Shown piece by piece: positions 17,320 to 26,143 of a DNA stretch of 64,000 nucleotides. The notes below the pieces were generated by a model. That model was given only the letters and a program-made list of their open reading frames with translations, did no database searches and was not told the DNA's origin. A program made the translations under genes and the position numbers. Origin of the DNA: Halobacteriovorax vibrionivorans (GTDB lineage Bacteria > Bdellovibrionota > Bacteriovoracia > Bacteriovoracales > Bacteriovoracaceae); NCBI RefSeq assembly GCF_003346865.1, contig NZ_QDKL01000002.1:310001-374000 (forward strand), in the 5' to 3' direction. Position 1 is the stretch's first letter. Each line of letters opens with the position of its first letter.

Positions 17320-19041
17320 CTACTTATCCGACAAAAGGGGATTTTTTATATTATTACCAAGCATTGGCTTTAAACGTTGCGCTGTTTCACTGTAACCAGC
17401 AACAAATCGCACAGAATTAACCAATACTTTTTCAAATTCTACTTTTAATAAATTTATATTCTCACCAATATTCTTATCATCTTGATAATTTGAGATCACT
17501 CTACCGAGTAAGTGATAGAAGTCTCTTTCTTTATAATCTAGGTTTTCTTCAACAACTCTTGAGAAGTAACGAAGAAGCGTTACAAAATGACCTGTAATAA
17601 GATCATGGATTAAATACTCAGGGGCAAGCGTATCAAGAGAGACTCCAAAGTCCTCATTTATATGCTTAGAATTTGAGGCCATTCTAAAGTCGCCATGAAA
17701 GTCTTTTATAATTAACTTCTGAGGAGCTCCATTTTTTAAGATGACAATAGTATTCTGCCCATGAGCGACTAGTCCTAGTCCATGTTCGGCCTGAAGATGA
17801 TAAAGAGGGATAACCACTGATTTAAAGTATTGTTTTAACCATTCTTCACACGTAAGTCTTGATTGTTTAATGTACTCAGCTACAAGGGAGCCCTTATCAT
17901 TTGAAAATAATAAGGCGGCCGTTGGTATAGCAATTTCATTATCCCCTAACTTTGACTCAACACTTTCGCGCCAAACACATCCTAATAATTCTTTATAACG
18001 ATAAGATCCGCCAGAAATCCGATCAAACTCTGGCATTGGACAACTAATCGCTGCGACTTCCTTTAGAACTATTACCTTATCTTTGAGAATATTATCGTCT
18101 GCGATGATCTTTTCAATTTTTTCAGATAGACGATGGCCATCCTTAATATATTTTTGAGGAATCCCTCTTACACACGAAGTATTAAGGATGGAAATCGCTA
18201 GTTTTAGATCATACTGACTCCCCTCAGTATCTGAAGACAAAGTACGAATAGATACTTGAGGGGTATAAGTTGCCCCTAACTCTCCAAGAGAGATAATTAT
18301 ATTTTTATAGATAAGCGGCGCAAATTGAATACTGATATACTTATTCCATTGCCATGGATGAACTGGAACAAGTAAGTAATCATCGAAATTAAGATCATAA
18401 CTTGCAATCTTTTCTTTGATTTCTTTAAGCTCACTCTCATCAAATGAATCTGAATACAATGTAGAAAAAGCTAATTGTGTCTCATCTAGGCCCCAGATAA
18501 GATTGTTCTTTGCGATTGCGCACCAATGAACTTGATAACTATTACGTGACTCAGGAGCATATTTTTCTAATTCGCTCTTTCCCCATCCTAGACGTCCTTT
18601 ATTCATAATGATTTTTGGATGCCCAGATAGGATTTGATCAACAGATTTAAAGTTATATTTTGCAATTTCTTCAATATTTATATTTTTTAATGTCTCATTT
18701 AAAATGAGATCACCATAAATTGTCTGGTTCCCTTCCTCAATAAATTGAGCAAGAGTTTCATCAGACATTTTACAAATATCTTGAACTTCATAAAAGAAGT
18801 CTGCCAATGTATACTCTTTTACGACTTTCCCATTACTATATTTTCTAAAGGATTCTTCTTCTATTTGGAGATTATCCCAAACACTTATACGTCCAAGAAA
18901 TGTATAATAAACTTCTTCAGATATCTTTAAATAGAAATGACTATGATTATATTCAATATCAAATAACTCTTCATATTGAAGTTCTTCAATGGCCTTTATA
19001 ATAAGCTTCTTATGAAGATTAAAGAATTCATGACTATTCAT
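17320..19041 (-). CDS. iucC: NIS siderophore synthetase, IucC/aerobactin synthase-like
   Basis: This 573-residue protein belongs to the NRPS-independent siderophore synthetases, which adenylate a citrate carboxyl and couple it to a hydroxamate amine. Family motifs include GHPKIIMNKGRLG at residue 140, VPVHPWQW near 227, and the C-terminal HGLGLVAHGQNTIV with KDFHGDF, which includes FhuF/IucC-type ligands. The length matches IucC. It starts eight bases inside the end of the upstream fusion gene and has its own GGAG site, so the two synthetases are coupled. It probably adds the second acyl-hydroxylysine to citrate. Confidence 0.9.
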   Translation of the reverse strand: MNSHEFFNLHKKLIIKAIEELQYEELFDIEYNHSHFYLKISEEVYYTFLGRISVWDNLQIEEESFRKYSNGKVVKEYTLADFFYEVQDICKMSDETLAQFIEEGNQTIYGDLILNETLKNINIEEIAKYNFKSVDQILSGHPKIIMNKGRLGWGKSELEKYAPESRNSYQVHWCAIAKNNLIWGLDETQLAFSTLYSDSFDESELKEIKEKIASYDLNFDDYLLVPVHPWQWNKYISIQFAPLIYKNIIISLGELGATYTPQVSIRTLSSDTEGSQYDLKLAISILNTSCVRGIPQKYIKDGHRLSEKIEKIIADDNILKDKVIVLKEVAAISCPMPEFDRISGGSYRYKELLGCVWRESVESKLGDNEIAIPTAALLFSNDKGSLVAEYIKQSRLTCEEWLKQYFKSVVIPLYHLQAEHGLGLVAHGQNTIVILKNGAPQKLIIKDFHGDFRMASNSKHINEDFGVSLDTLAPEYLIHDLITGHFVTLLRYFSRVVEENLDYKERDFYHLLGRVISNYQDDKNIGENINLLKVEFEKVLVNSVRFVAGYSETAQRLKPMLGNNIKNPLLSDK

Positions 19042-21277
19042 TTGTATTCTCCATATAAAAAAGCTCTCGACTAGCTTTTAAGAGATTAGATCTTTTATGA
19101 GGAAAGTCGAAAACACCTTCATGAGACCAGCCAGGAAGTAGTTCAGCTAACTTTAAAACCTTTTTATTATCTTCACGTGGCTCTCCCCAAATACTTTGAG
19201 TGCGCTTATCATCTTCAAAGATAAACTTTGTTAAATGAAAGATAGATTCATAAACTGCTTTTGTTCTTAAGTACTTCTCTTCACCAATTAAAATATGAAT
19301 TCCACGATCATAGATATTGGCATCACAATATGGGGCAATACGATCATCAAATGCCCAATAAACTTCAAAATATCCTGCCTGTTGGCCATTGATATCGACA
19401 ATTATTGGTAATTGAAATGGTGAAGACTTAAGGCCTTGAATATATTTTGCCAATTCATCTTTTGAGAAATTCATTTCCCAAAACTCATAGATATACTCTT
19501 TATTATGCCACTCATGGAATTTATCAATATCTTTATCTAAATCAAATGCACGAAGAGATATCGTTTGGCCAGAGTGAGTCTTGCACTCATAAAGAGTCCC
19601 TTGATATTGACGAGGTCGTCTTAGAAGAGAAACTATTGGGTTTTCGATTTGGTTATAAATATCCCAAGGGTTAGCTATTGTATTTTCATTAATATTAGTA
19701 ATACAGCATCTAAAGTTTCCTTTTTGAAAAAGAGTTTCTGATTCAAGGAGAAATTTAAGAAAGGATGATTCTTTATATCCCTTAAAAATAAAATTTCTAA
19801 ATTGATTTAAATGAAAGATCTCTGCTTTCTCATCTCCATTAGCGAGAGATATGATTGTATTAAAAACTGAGTTTATTATTAAATAATAAGTATAAACCTT
19901 ATTTACATCATCTGGATTTAAAATATTCCCCTTAGTCTTGCTAATAAAATCATATTTTTTGCCAAACTTCTCAACACTCTTAGAAGTGAAGCCAGTCCCC
20001 TGACAATCACGATAGACTGCACCAATAGGCAGGCCATCTTTCATTCTTAAGATAATATTTTGCATATGAGCACCTAGAAGTACTCCATGCTCCTCTGAGA
20101 GCTTAATAAACTCTCCAACTACATTTTCAAGAAAAGCTGAAAACCAATTCTTACGAGCTAAAAAGAAATTACCAGTTTCAAGTTTTAGGTTTTTAGCATT
20201 TTCTTCTACTAACGTCGTTAAGTGAGACTTTCCAGTATATGGATTCTCTTCGGCCAGTGTTGCTAAGAGTAGACAATTATCACTTGCAAAATTCTCTCGT
20301 AATTGAATCGTTGATTCTATTATTGCACTTCCATCATTATTTTTAAGTGCAACATAAAATGGCTCATACAGGACTTCAAATTTCTGGCTAAATTCATCGA
20401 CCTTTTCATTTTTAAAAACAGTCTCCATTTGCATACCGCGAATGGCCTCTTCAGGCTGAAGATGACGAATTGAATTAGTGAGCTTTACATCCATTGAATA
20501 CTTAACTAAGTACGGAGCATCTTTTGAATATAGTGATCGAAGAGATGAAAGGGCACACCATTTTCTTCTCCCCTGTAAAATTTTTGTGATAAGTCCACTT
20601 TGTAAGAGGGTCTCGACTTCATTCTTTTTGGCCAAACGACTCCATTGCCATGGATGCATAGGTATATAAATATAGTCCTCTTCAAGTTCTTCAAGGTCAA
20701 AATTGGCCAATTCATTCATGGCCTTATGAACATTTATAATGTCACCATTTGTATAAATGACAGAAGAATGGCACTTAAGCCAAATTAAATTAAACTCATT
20801 TTTAAATTCTGGTGAATATAACCTCATATCCTCTTCGTTCATTCCATTTTTACATTTTGGGTATGGATGAAACGGATGGCCTAAGAGCATCAATTGTTCA
20901 CTTGAGAGATAGTCATCAATTATAATGTCTCTATTTTCATATTCTCTTAAAATAAGTTCCATATTATTTCGAGAGTTCAAAACATTATCAATAAATGATG
21001 TATCTACTTCATTAAATCTTTCACATAGAATGGGTAGCATTTCATCAAAAGAGACTTCCTCATTGTTAAACAAGATCTTACCTGAATAGCGGTGACCACC
21101 TAGCGGAGAATATGCAGCTAATTCAAAGGTTAAACAATTCAGTTCATTGACTTCAACGATAAGAGCATCATTTGAAAACTTAATAAAATTCTCTTGAGAA
21201 TAATCACGTGCCAAAGAATTAATAAGAGAGCGGATACTGTACTTATTTGCTAATATTCTTGGATTAGAGCTAATCAT
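19034..21277 (-). CDS. IucA-IucB fusion: NIS synthetase joined to N-hydroxylysine acetyltransferase
   Basis: This 747-residue protein joins two enzymes that are usually separate. Residues 1 to about 555 are an IucA/IucC-type synthetase, with GHPFHPYPKCKNG at 133-145, MHPWQW at 207-212, and HGVLLGAHMQN plus YRDCQGTGF near 400. From about 574 onward is a GNAT acyltransferase of the IucB/RhbD type (SLRAFDLDKD, FHEWHN-EYIYEFWEMNF, GYFEVYWAFDD, and RTQSIWGEPREDN). With IucD and IucC it supplies all four aerobactin activities: hydroxylation, acetylation and two condensations with citrate. The ribosome site GGAG lies six bases before the ATG. Confidence 0.9.
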   Translation of the reverse strand: MISSNPRILANKYSIRSLINSLARDYSQENFIKFSNDALIVEVNELNCLTFELAAYSPLGGHRYSGKILFNNEEVSFDEMLPILCERFNEVDTSFIDNVLNSRNNMELILREYENRDIIIDDYLSSEQLMLLGHPFHPYPKCKNGMNEEDMRLYSPEFKNEFNLIWLKCHSSVIYTNGDIINVHKAMNELANFDLEELEEDYIYIPMHPWQWSRLAKKNEVETLLQSGLITKILQGRRKWCALSSLRSLYSKDAPYLVKYSMDVKLTNSIRHLQPEEAIRGMQMETVFKNEKVDEFSQKFEVLYEPFYVALKNNDGSAIIESTIQLRENFASDNCLLLATLAEENPYTGKSHLTTLVEENAKNLKLETGNFFLARKNWFSAFLENVVGEFIKLSEEHGVLLGAHMQNIILRMKDGLPIGAVYRDCQGTGFTSKSVEKFGKKYDFISKTKGNILNPDDVNKVYTYYLIINSVFNTIISLANGDEKAEIFHLNQFRNFIFKGYKESSFLKFLLESETLFQKGNFRCCITNINENTIANPWDIYNQIENPIVSLLRRPRQYQGTLYECKTHSGQTISLRAFDLDKDIDKFHEWHNKEYIYEFWEMNFSKDELAKYIQGLKSSPFQLPIIVDINGQQAGYFEVYWAFDDRIAPYCDANIYDRGIHILIGEEKYLRTKAVYESIFHLTKFIFEDDKRTQSIWGEPREDNKKVLKLAELLPGWSHEGVFDFPHKRSNLLKASRELFYMENTNE

Positions 21278-22481
21278 TACTTACTCCAACATAGGCTTTA
21301 CTCAACTTTAGGCGAGAATTTTTTATAATCATGTAAACAGATAAAAATGTTAAAATTGAAAATATGAACATTATATAAACATCTAAATTAAGCTTAATTA
21401 CTGTCCCTGCAATTATGGCCCCACAAGCATTACCTAACGTTTGATAAAAACTTATCTTACTTGCCACAATACTTTTTTGATCTGTGACATATTGTCCATA
21501 AATAAATCCCATGTAACAAACTGGGATAATTGCCGCTGCGATTGCAAATAATAAAATGAAAGCAACTAGAGTTGTGATACTAGTAATTAGTGAAAATGCG
21601 TAAAAGCTAGCAATGAGTGAGACAACACCAAAAGTTATGAAAATGTATGATTCAAGAAGTTTATATTTTTTTATTATAAATTGAATAAGGACAAGACAAA
21701 GTGTAGCTAAGGTTAAAGACCAATAAATAGTGGCCGACTGTTTTGTTGCCTCTTCAAAAATAGAACTTACAGCTTTTGTAATTCCTGTATTATAGAATGA
21801 TGATATAAGAGTAAAAAATAAAGGAATTAAAAACAAAGGCTTAAACCTTACTTTCTTATCTTTTATTTCATCACTTTCTTCTTTGTAGTCTTCTTCACAA
21901 AGAAGAATTCCTTTTCCTGCTCGCTCCCATCCATTTAAAGATACTGCAATAATGAACACCATTAAGATCACTAAACTCATATTTAAGTTAAATGCGAATA
22001 CACCACCTAAAATTAATCCAAAAAGACGGCCAATATTTAAGAACATTGTTGTATTAAGAACACCATCGCTAGATTTAGTGTGAAAACGTAAATTAATTAA
22101 TTGAGAGAATGGAACAATGCTACTTGCAGTTGAGGCATGGATAATTCTTGATATGATGAATAGCCCAAATGCAGCGATTGGACTACTCACAAGAAATACC
22201 AGTAAGAGAAACCCATAAGAGAAGAAAATCCCAAAGAGTCCCACTCGATATACCGTAACTGGACTTAAACTATTAAATAAATTTCCCCAAACTCTTGTCA
22301 TCAAAAGAAAGTGAAAAATTGAAAGTCCATAGAAGATAATAATTGTCGTAATATTTAAATTTGTTGCTTCTGAGATCATTGGAAGAAGTCCCAACAATAT
22401 CATTTGTGAAGCGCCAAAAATGAAGCATAATAAGGAGATGGCCTTAACAAATTTATTATTAATTTGAACTTGTGAACTCAT
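21270..22481 (-). CDS. MFS transporter, probable siderophore exporter
   Basis: This 403-residue protein has 12 predicted membrane helices in two halves split by a charged loop (near residues 195-215, EEDYKEESDEIKDKKVRFK). It fits the major facilitator superfamily. Its gene lies between the PepSY-protein gene and the synthetase fusion, overlapping both neighbours by four and eight bases. It therefore probably exports the finished siderophore across the inner membrane, as MFS proteins in other NIS clusters do. Import of a siderophore complex cannot be excluded from sequence. Confidence 0.85.
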   Translation of the reverse strand: MSSQVQINNKFVKAISLLCFIFGASQMILLGLLPMISEATNLNITTIIIFYGLSIFHFLLMTRVWGNLFNSLSPVTVYRVGLFGIFFSYGFLLLVFLVSSPIAAFGLFIISRIIHASTASSIVPFSQLINLRFHTKSSDGVLNTTMFLNIGRLFGLILGGVFAFNLNMSLVILMVFIIAVSLNGWERAGKGILLCEEDYKEESDEIKDKKVRFKPLFLIPLFFTLISSFYNTGITKAVSSIFEEATKQSATIYWSLTLATLCLVLIQFIIKKYKLLESYIFITFGVVSLIASFYAFSLITSITTLVAFILLFAIAAAIIPVCYMGFIYGQYVTDQKSIVASKISFYQTLGNACGAIIAGTVIKLNLDVYIMFIFSILTFLSVYMIIKNSRLKLSKAYVGVSND

Positions 22482-23758
22482 GAGACTTCTTTCCTTACTA
22501 CTTTATCTTTTAGACGAAGAGTAAAGCTAAGAATATCCTTCCATGAAATTCCTAAGTAAATAAGAAAGAGTCCACTTAGTGGCCAATTATAATCAGAGGA
22601 AACAATGAAAATAATAAAAATAAATGCGCTTGGTAAAACGATCTCATTTAAAGAAATATTCACATCATTTAAAGTCGAGCCATCATACATTTTTGATGTA
22701 GAACTAAGTAATCGTTTTCTAAATAAGAAAATATAAATTCCACTGATTGGAATAAATGAAATGACTAATCCTAAAATACTCCAAATGACTTTTAAGATCA
22801 CCCCACCATAATCACCGAAGTGTAGTGGTTCAGATAGAATAAGTAATTCTAGATACCAAGGAAGTGAAACAGTTCTAATTAAACTTCCTGTGATAGCATC
22901 AACATAAGCAATTTCATGATGATGCTCTTCATTTTCCATAAGAATCACAAAGTGATTTGGAACCGAAAACTCATTATCTGGAAATGAGATAAAGTCATAT
23001 TCAAGATGTGGCAGCTTTTCTTTTAGCTCATCATAGATATCTAAAACTGAAACATAAGTGGCATTTTCAATAACTCTTGCATTTTCTTGTTGGGCACGAA
23101 CATTATCTCTTAAGAAGAGGCCTATCAGTGTACTATTGAAAGCAAGAATTGTTCCTGTAAATGTCACGATCAATAGCCAAGCACATGTCTTAACTCCAAT
23201 TATCTTATGGAAGCGACCTAAGAGAATTCGAGAATTCATATTCCTTATATTTCGGTAGAATTTATTAGAAATAAGAGCACCACTAATAAGTGCAATTAAA
23301 AAGAAAAGCCCCATTAGTCCAATTAAGATCTTCCCCTTACCTCCTAGGAGAAGTTCTCGGTGAAGCTTTAGAATGAAATCGATAACTTTATTAGAAGTTT
23401 GTGATTTAACAACTTCCTTATCGATTGCATTACCTGCCATATCAAATTTAAGACGTGTGGCACCTTTAAACTTTTCGATACCTGGCTCGGTTACTCTGGC
23501 ATTAATATCACCATCATCACCTTTAAAAATAGAAAGGACTTTCTTACCTTCATACTTAGTGGAAATGAAATTTTCAATTTTTGAAAGAGATGATTTTTCT
23601 GAAATAAATGACGTTCTTTGTTCAACAGCTTGTACAGGTGCGAGCTCGTGTCTCCATACCAACACAACACCAGTAAGTCCTAAAATTAAGAAATTCACGG
23701 CCAAAACAAGGCCAAGGATTCTATGTATTTTTAAAAGTTTTCTAATTAATGAGCTCAT
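22478..23758 (-). CDS. PepSY-associated membrane protein, probable ferric-siderophore reductase
   Basis: The ATG at 23758 opens a 426-residue protein; the frame can begin at a TTG at 23785, but that codon lies inside a transcription terminator hairpin. It has an N-terminal helix containing HRILGLVLAVNFLILGLTG, a periplasmic PepSY-like region, HREL near residue 145, more helices, and a second HKIIGV helix. This is the PepSY_TM plan of PiuB/FoxB-like inner-membrane reductases that release iron from siderophores using membrane haem ligands. It is the first membrane gene of the siderophore operon, and its end overlaps the MFS gene by four bases. Confidence 0.8.
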   Translation of the reverse strand: MSSLIRKLLKIHRILGLVLAVNFLILGLTGVVLVWRHELAPVQAVEQRTSFISEKSSLSKIENFISTKYEGKKVLSIFKGDDGDINARVTEPGIEKFKGATRLKFDMAGNAIDKEVVKSQTSNKVIDFILKLHRELLLGGKGKILIGLMGLFFLIALISGALISNKFYRNIRNMNSRILLGRFHKIIGVKTCAWLLIVTFTGTILAFNSTLIGLFLRDNVRAQQENARVIENATYVSVLDIYDELKEKLPHLEYDFISFPDNEFSVPNHFVILMENEEHHHEIAYVDAITGSLIRTVSLPWYLELLILSEPLHFGDYGGVILKVIWSILGLVISFIPISGIYIFLFRKRLLSSTSKMYDGSTLNDVNISLNEIVLPSAFIFIIFIVSSDYNWPLSGLFLIYLGISWKDILSFTLRLKDKVVRKEVS

Positions 23759-23762
23759 ATCT

Positions 23763-23804
23763 AAAATAAAAACAGGGCCGATCAAATTTCTTTGAAGGGC
23801 CCTG
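23763..23804 (-). terminator. Intrinsic terminator between the secreted-protein gene and the siderophore genes
   Basis: On the leftward strand CAGGGCC (23804-23798) pairs with GGCCCTG (23779-23773); an inner TCAAA/TTTGA pair extends the stem. A T-rich tract follows at 23772-23763, ending only about five bases before the PepSY ATG. The siderophore operon must therefore be read through this hairpin or have a promoter I cannot see. Confidence 0.8.
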
Positions 23805-23823
23805 CTTCATATCAAGGATTTTT

Positions 23824-24342
23824 TTATAGTCTTTTATAAACCATAAAATCGATTCCAATATGTGTTGCACCAGCTCCACAAACTTCAGCAGCTCCAGCAG
23901 CAGGAACCATTAGTGTTGCGTGGTGAGGGTGTCCCCAGTATAGGTAGTCATTGTACTCAAGCTGAGAATCAAGGATTGCCTTACCTTCCGAACAGTCAGC
24001 AGCGGCATCAACTTTTGAGAAAGCTCTTGATTCAAGAAGTTCGATTGTTGACGCATCGTTATCAGCAAAAAGAAGTGAAGAGTAAGAACATTCAACACCA
24101 TTTGCATTTTCAAAAGTTGCTTTAATTAAAACATTATCAAGTGTGTAATCAGTCGATAGGTCACCCCATACTACATTCATCCCAGAGTGAGATGAAGGTG
24201 CATTTGTATAATCAGAGTAAGCTCCACATACATAACCTTTGTTAGCAGCAAGCCATCTCTCACCTTCAAGAACTAAGTCAGTTTGAGCAAAAGCTGTAAT
24301 TGAAAGTAATGAAACAAGTGCAATAAGTGATTTTTTAAACAT
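23824..24342 (-). CDS. Secreted four-cysteine protein heading the siderophore locus
   Basis: The ATG at 24342 has AAGGAG six bases upstream, so I use it rather than the longer frame. The 172-residue product has a clear signal peptide (MFKKSLIALVSLLSITAFAQ) and four cysteines (YVCG, VECS, ADCS, EVCG) that could form two disulfides. Near the C-terminus is YWGHPHHATLMVPAAGAAE, with a His cluster. It probably acts in the periplasm or outside. I recognise no family. It lies directly upstream of the siderophore genes behind the shared candidate iron operator, so it is likely produced under the same conditions and, given the terminator after it, at a higher level. Confidence 0.8.
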   Translation of the reverse strand: MFKKSLIALVSLLSITAFAQTDLVLEGERWLAANKGYVCGAYSDYTNAPSSHSGMNVVWGDLSTDYTLDNVLIKATFENANGVECSYSSLLFADNDASTIELLESRAFSKVDAAADCSEGKAILDSQLEYNDYLYWGHPHHATLMVPAAGAAEVCGAGATHIGIDFMVYKRL

Positions 24343-24393
24343 GTTATTCTCCTTAAATTTAATACTTTTGTTAGTATGGAGAATAATTATCGC

Positions 24394-24414
24394 CACTGGT
24401 TTGATATGTCAAAC
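24394..24414 (-). promoter_or_regulatory. Candidate iron-type operator, copy 1 (GTTTGA-N4-TCAAAC)
   Basis: The core palindrome spans 24399-24414. On the leftward strand the extended site reads GTTTGA-CA-TATCAAACCA-G-TG, with TTGACA as a good -35 element inside it and GATAAT 15 bases further. It ends 51 bases before the start of the secreted-protein gene. A second copy with 18 of 21 identical bases lies before the imelysin gene at 62289-62309. Placement over the -35 suggests a repressor. Confidence 0.55.
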
Positions 24415-24454
24415 AAATATCAGCAATACTAAACAAATGATTACGCACTCAAAA

Positions 24455-24480
24455 TAAAAAAAGGAGGCTAAAACCTCCTT
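24455..24480 (-). terminator. Intrinsic terminator downstream of the ankyrin gene
   Basis: AAGGAGG (24480-24474 on the leftward strand) pairs with CCTCCTT (24467-24461) around a six-base loop, followed by a T-tract at 24462-24455. It ends transcription from the ankyrin gene and the micro-ORF before the secreted-protein promoter. Confidence 0.85.
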
Positions 24481-24512
24481 CTAATAATAAAATCGTATAG
24501 TTATAATCTTCT

Positions 24513-24554
24513 CTAGCTTAATATAATTGTTGTAAATAGTGTATGAACTCGCAT
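24513..24554 (-). CDS. Putative 13-codon micro-ORF with perfect ribosome site
   Basis: Leftward, AAGGAGG lies five bases before an ATG that opens MRVHTLFTTIILS and a stop. This is the strongest Shine-Dalgarno match I noticed in the window, far better than at most large genes. It sits between the ankyrin gene stop and its terminator. It could be a small hydrophobic peptide, a leader peptide, or part of a small RNA. TATACT lies 16-22 bases upstream of the ribosome site as a possible -10. Confidence 0.35.
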   Translation of the reverse strand: MRVHTLFTTIILS

Positions 24555-24600
24555 ATGGTCCTCCTTTTTTATGTGACCAGTATATGAGTTGATATAATTA

Positions 24601-25050
24601 CTAGCGAATAATTTCCTGGAAGAGCTGTTTGAAGGCACCGAAATAAGCTCTGAGTTCCGACTTTTTAGAATGCCCATATGAAGACAAGTAATGTATTATG
24701 TTGCGGCGATGAAAAGCGTGCGCCCAGTCATAGGCCGTCATCTTATTTGAATTTTCAATTTCAATATTAGATCCATTTTGAATCAGTAATTTAAAAAGGC
24801 TCAAATCCCCTTTTTGTGCGGCCTTCATAAGAGGTGTATTTCCAAGATGATCAAGACAATTCGGATTTGCGCCGGAGTTTAACAATGTGTGTGCAAATGA
24901 ACGATGCCCATTTTCAACAGCGACGTGAAGCGGTGTTTGGCCTTTTTGGTTTCTTACCTCTAAATTAATCTCTGATACAGAAAGTAATAAGATGCTCAGC
25001 TCCTGAACATTTCCTCTCTGGGCCCATTTAAAGATTCGCCTATCACTCAT
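24601..25050 (-). CDS. Ankyrin-repeat protein
   Basis: The ATG at 25050 has AGGGAG six bases upstream; another ATG two codons earlier touches that site and is less likely. The 149-residue protein has at least three ankyrin repeats: GQTPLHVAVENGHRSFAHTLLNSGANPN, GNTPLMKAAQKGDLSLFKLLIQNGSNI (both only named here by pattern), and KMTAYDWAHAFHRRNIIHYL. There is no signal peptide, so it is probably cytoplasmic and mediates protein contact. It is a single gene between its own terminator and a divergent beta-barrel gene; its partner is not evident. Confidence 0.85.
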   Translation of the reverse strand: MSDRRIFKWAQRGNVQELSILLLSVSEINLEVRNQKGQTPLHVAVENGHRSFAHTLLNSGANPNCLDHLGNTPLMKAAQKGDLSLFKLLIQNGSNIEIENSNKMTAYDWAHAFHRRNIIHYLSSYGHSKKSELRAYFGAFKQLFQEIIR

Positions 25051-25237
25051 TAACATCTCCCTAAAATAAAATTTTAATCACCTGTATAGGAAGAAGAAAC
25101 TTAATTATGTTAAATTTAGCGCGGAACGCATCATCGTATTTTATTGAATATCAAGGATTTGTTAAGAAATTATTTGATCTTTTACGTCGTTCTTTAGACA
25201 ATAGTACCCTAATTAAAAACATACACATGGAGTGAAA

Positions 25238-26122
25238 ATGAGAAATTTAGTTAAAAGCTCAAAGCTACTTATGCTTCTTCTAGCAGTGGCAATGGCAGCA
25301 CCTGCTCAAGCGCAAGAAGAATCAAACAAGGAAGACATTGATAGTGAAATTACAAACGCAAGACTTAGAGCACAGTCTGGTTCAAAGTCTGACTACTCTT
25401 TATCTCTATCAATGGGATACAACGGTGGTACACTAGATGATATCTTTGGTGAAGAGAGACCAGATATCTATGGTGATCCAGAAACAGAAACAAAAACATC
25501 TTTTGGTGGTTCATTCTCAGGAAGATACCGTTTCAACAAAAATGACAGTATGACTGTTGGTGCAGGTTTTTCTGTACTAAACCCATGGGGACATTCAGAA
25601 GGTAACGTTGATAATCCATATATCGGTTATTCAAGAATTTACAAAATTGGTGACTTCCAAACTTCAACTTCTGCAGACGTAACTTTTGGTACAGCTGAAT
25701 CTTACAAGAATGTAGACCTAAGACAAGTTGTAAGTGCTTCACACAATATGATGAAGAACTTTGAAGGAACTAACCTTACTATCGGTGCTTCAGTTTCATT
25801 AAGTGCATACTTCTATGGAAATGAGCCAGAAACAGTAGTTCCAAAAGATGCTCTTACTGAACTAGCAGTAGGTTTCTACCCACAACTAGAGTACAGATTC
25901 AATGATATGTTCTCATTCAGAACAGTATTTGGTTACTTCAACTACCAAAAATCAAGAGGTGAAGATTCAAACTTCTTAAGAGCATATGAATACCAATCAG
26001 TTGGTGTAGGAATTTCTGTAACAAGAGATATCTACGTATATCCAAATATTCAGTTCCTTGCTGATGATCTTGACTCAGACAAGACAAACTTTGCAATCTC
26101 TGCAGATATCAATATTCTTTAA
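25238..26122 (+). CDS. Outer-membrane beta-barrel protein, paralogue of the siderophore-locus barrel
   Basis: The ATG at 25238 has GGAG five bases upstream (a GTG two codons earlier is also in frame). The 294-residue product has a signal peptide ending in APAQAQE and then strand-rich sequence. It shares GYNGGTLDDIFGEERPDI and the C-terminal YVYPNIQFLADDLDSDKTN pattern with the 15085-16026 protein, so both come from one ancestor. It is rich in Ser, Thr, Gly and aromatic residues. It stands alone, with a strong terminator after it. The two paralogues flank the siderophore operon; whether this one also serves iron uptake is unknown. Confidence 0.8.
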   Translation: MRNLVKSSKLLMLLLAVAMAAPAQAQEESNKEDIDSEITNARLRAQSGSKSDYSLSLSMGYNGGTLDDIFGEERPDIYGDPETETKTSFGGSFSGRYRFNKNDSMTVGAGFSVLNPWGHSEGNVDNPYIGYSRIYKIGDFQTSTSADVTFGTAESYKNVDLRQVVSASHNMMKNFEGTNLTIGASVSLSAYFYGNEPETVVPKDALTELAVGFYPQLEYRFNDMFSFRTVFGYFNYQKSRGEDSNFLRAYEYQSVGVGISVTRDIYVYPNIQFLADDLDSDKTNFAISADINIL

Positions 26123-26143
26123 TCAAGTTAAAGTTTATACTTA

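Noticed and set aside
23759..23785. TTG-initiated extension of the PepSY protein
   Set aside because: The extra nine codons are terminator hairpin and T-run; the ATG at 23758 gives the normal family start.
24379..24395. GATAAT-TATTCTC as a classical Fur box
   Set aside because: Only the first half resembles the Fur consensus; the GTTTGA-N4-TCAAAC palindrome next to it is far better supported by a second copy.
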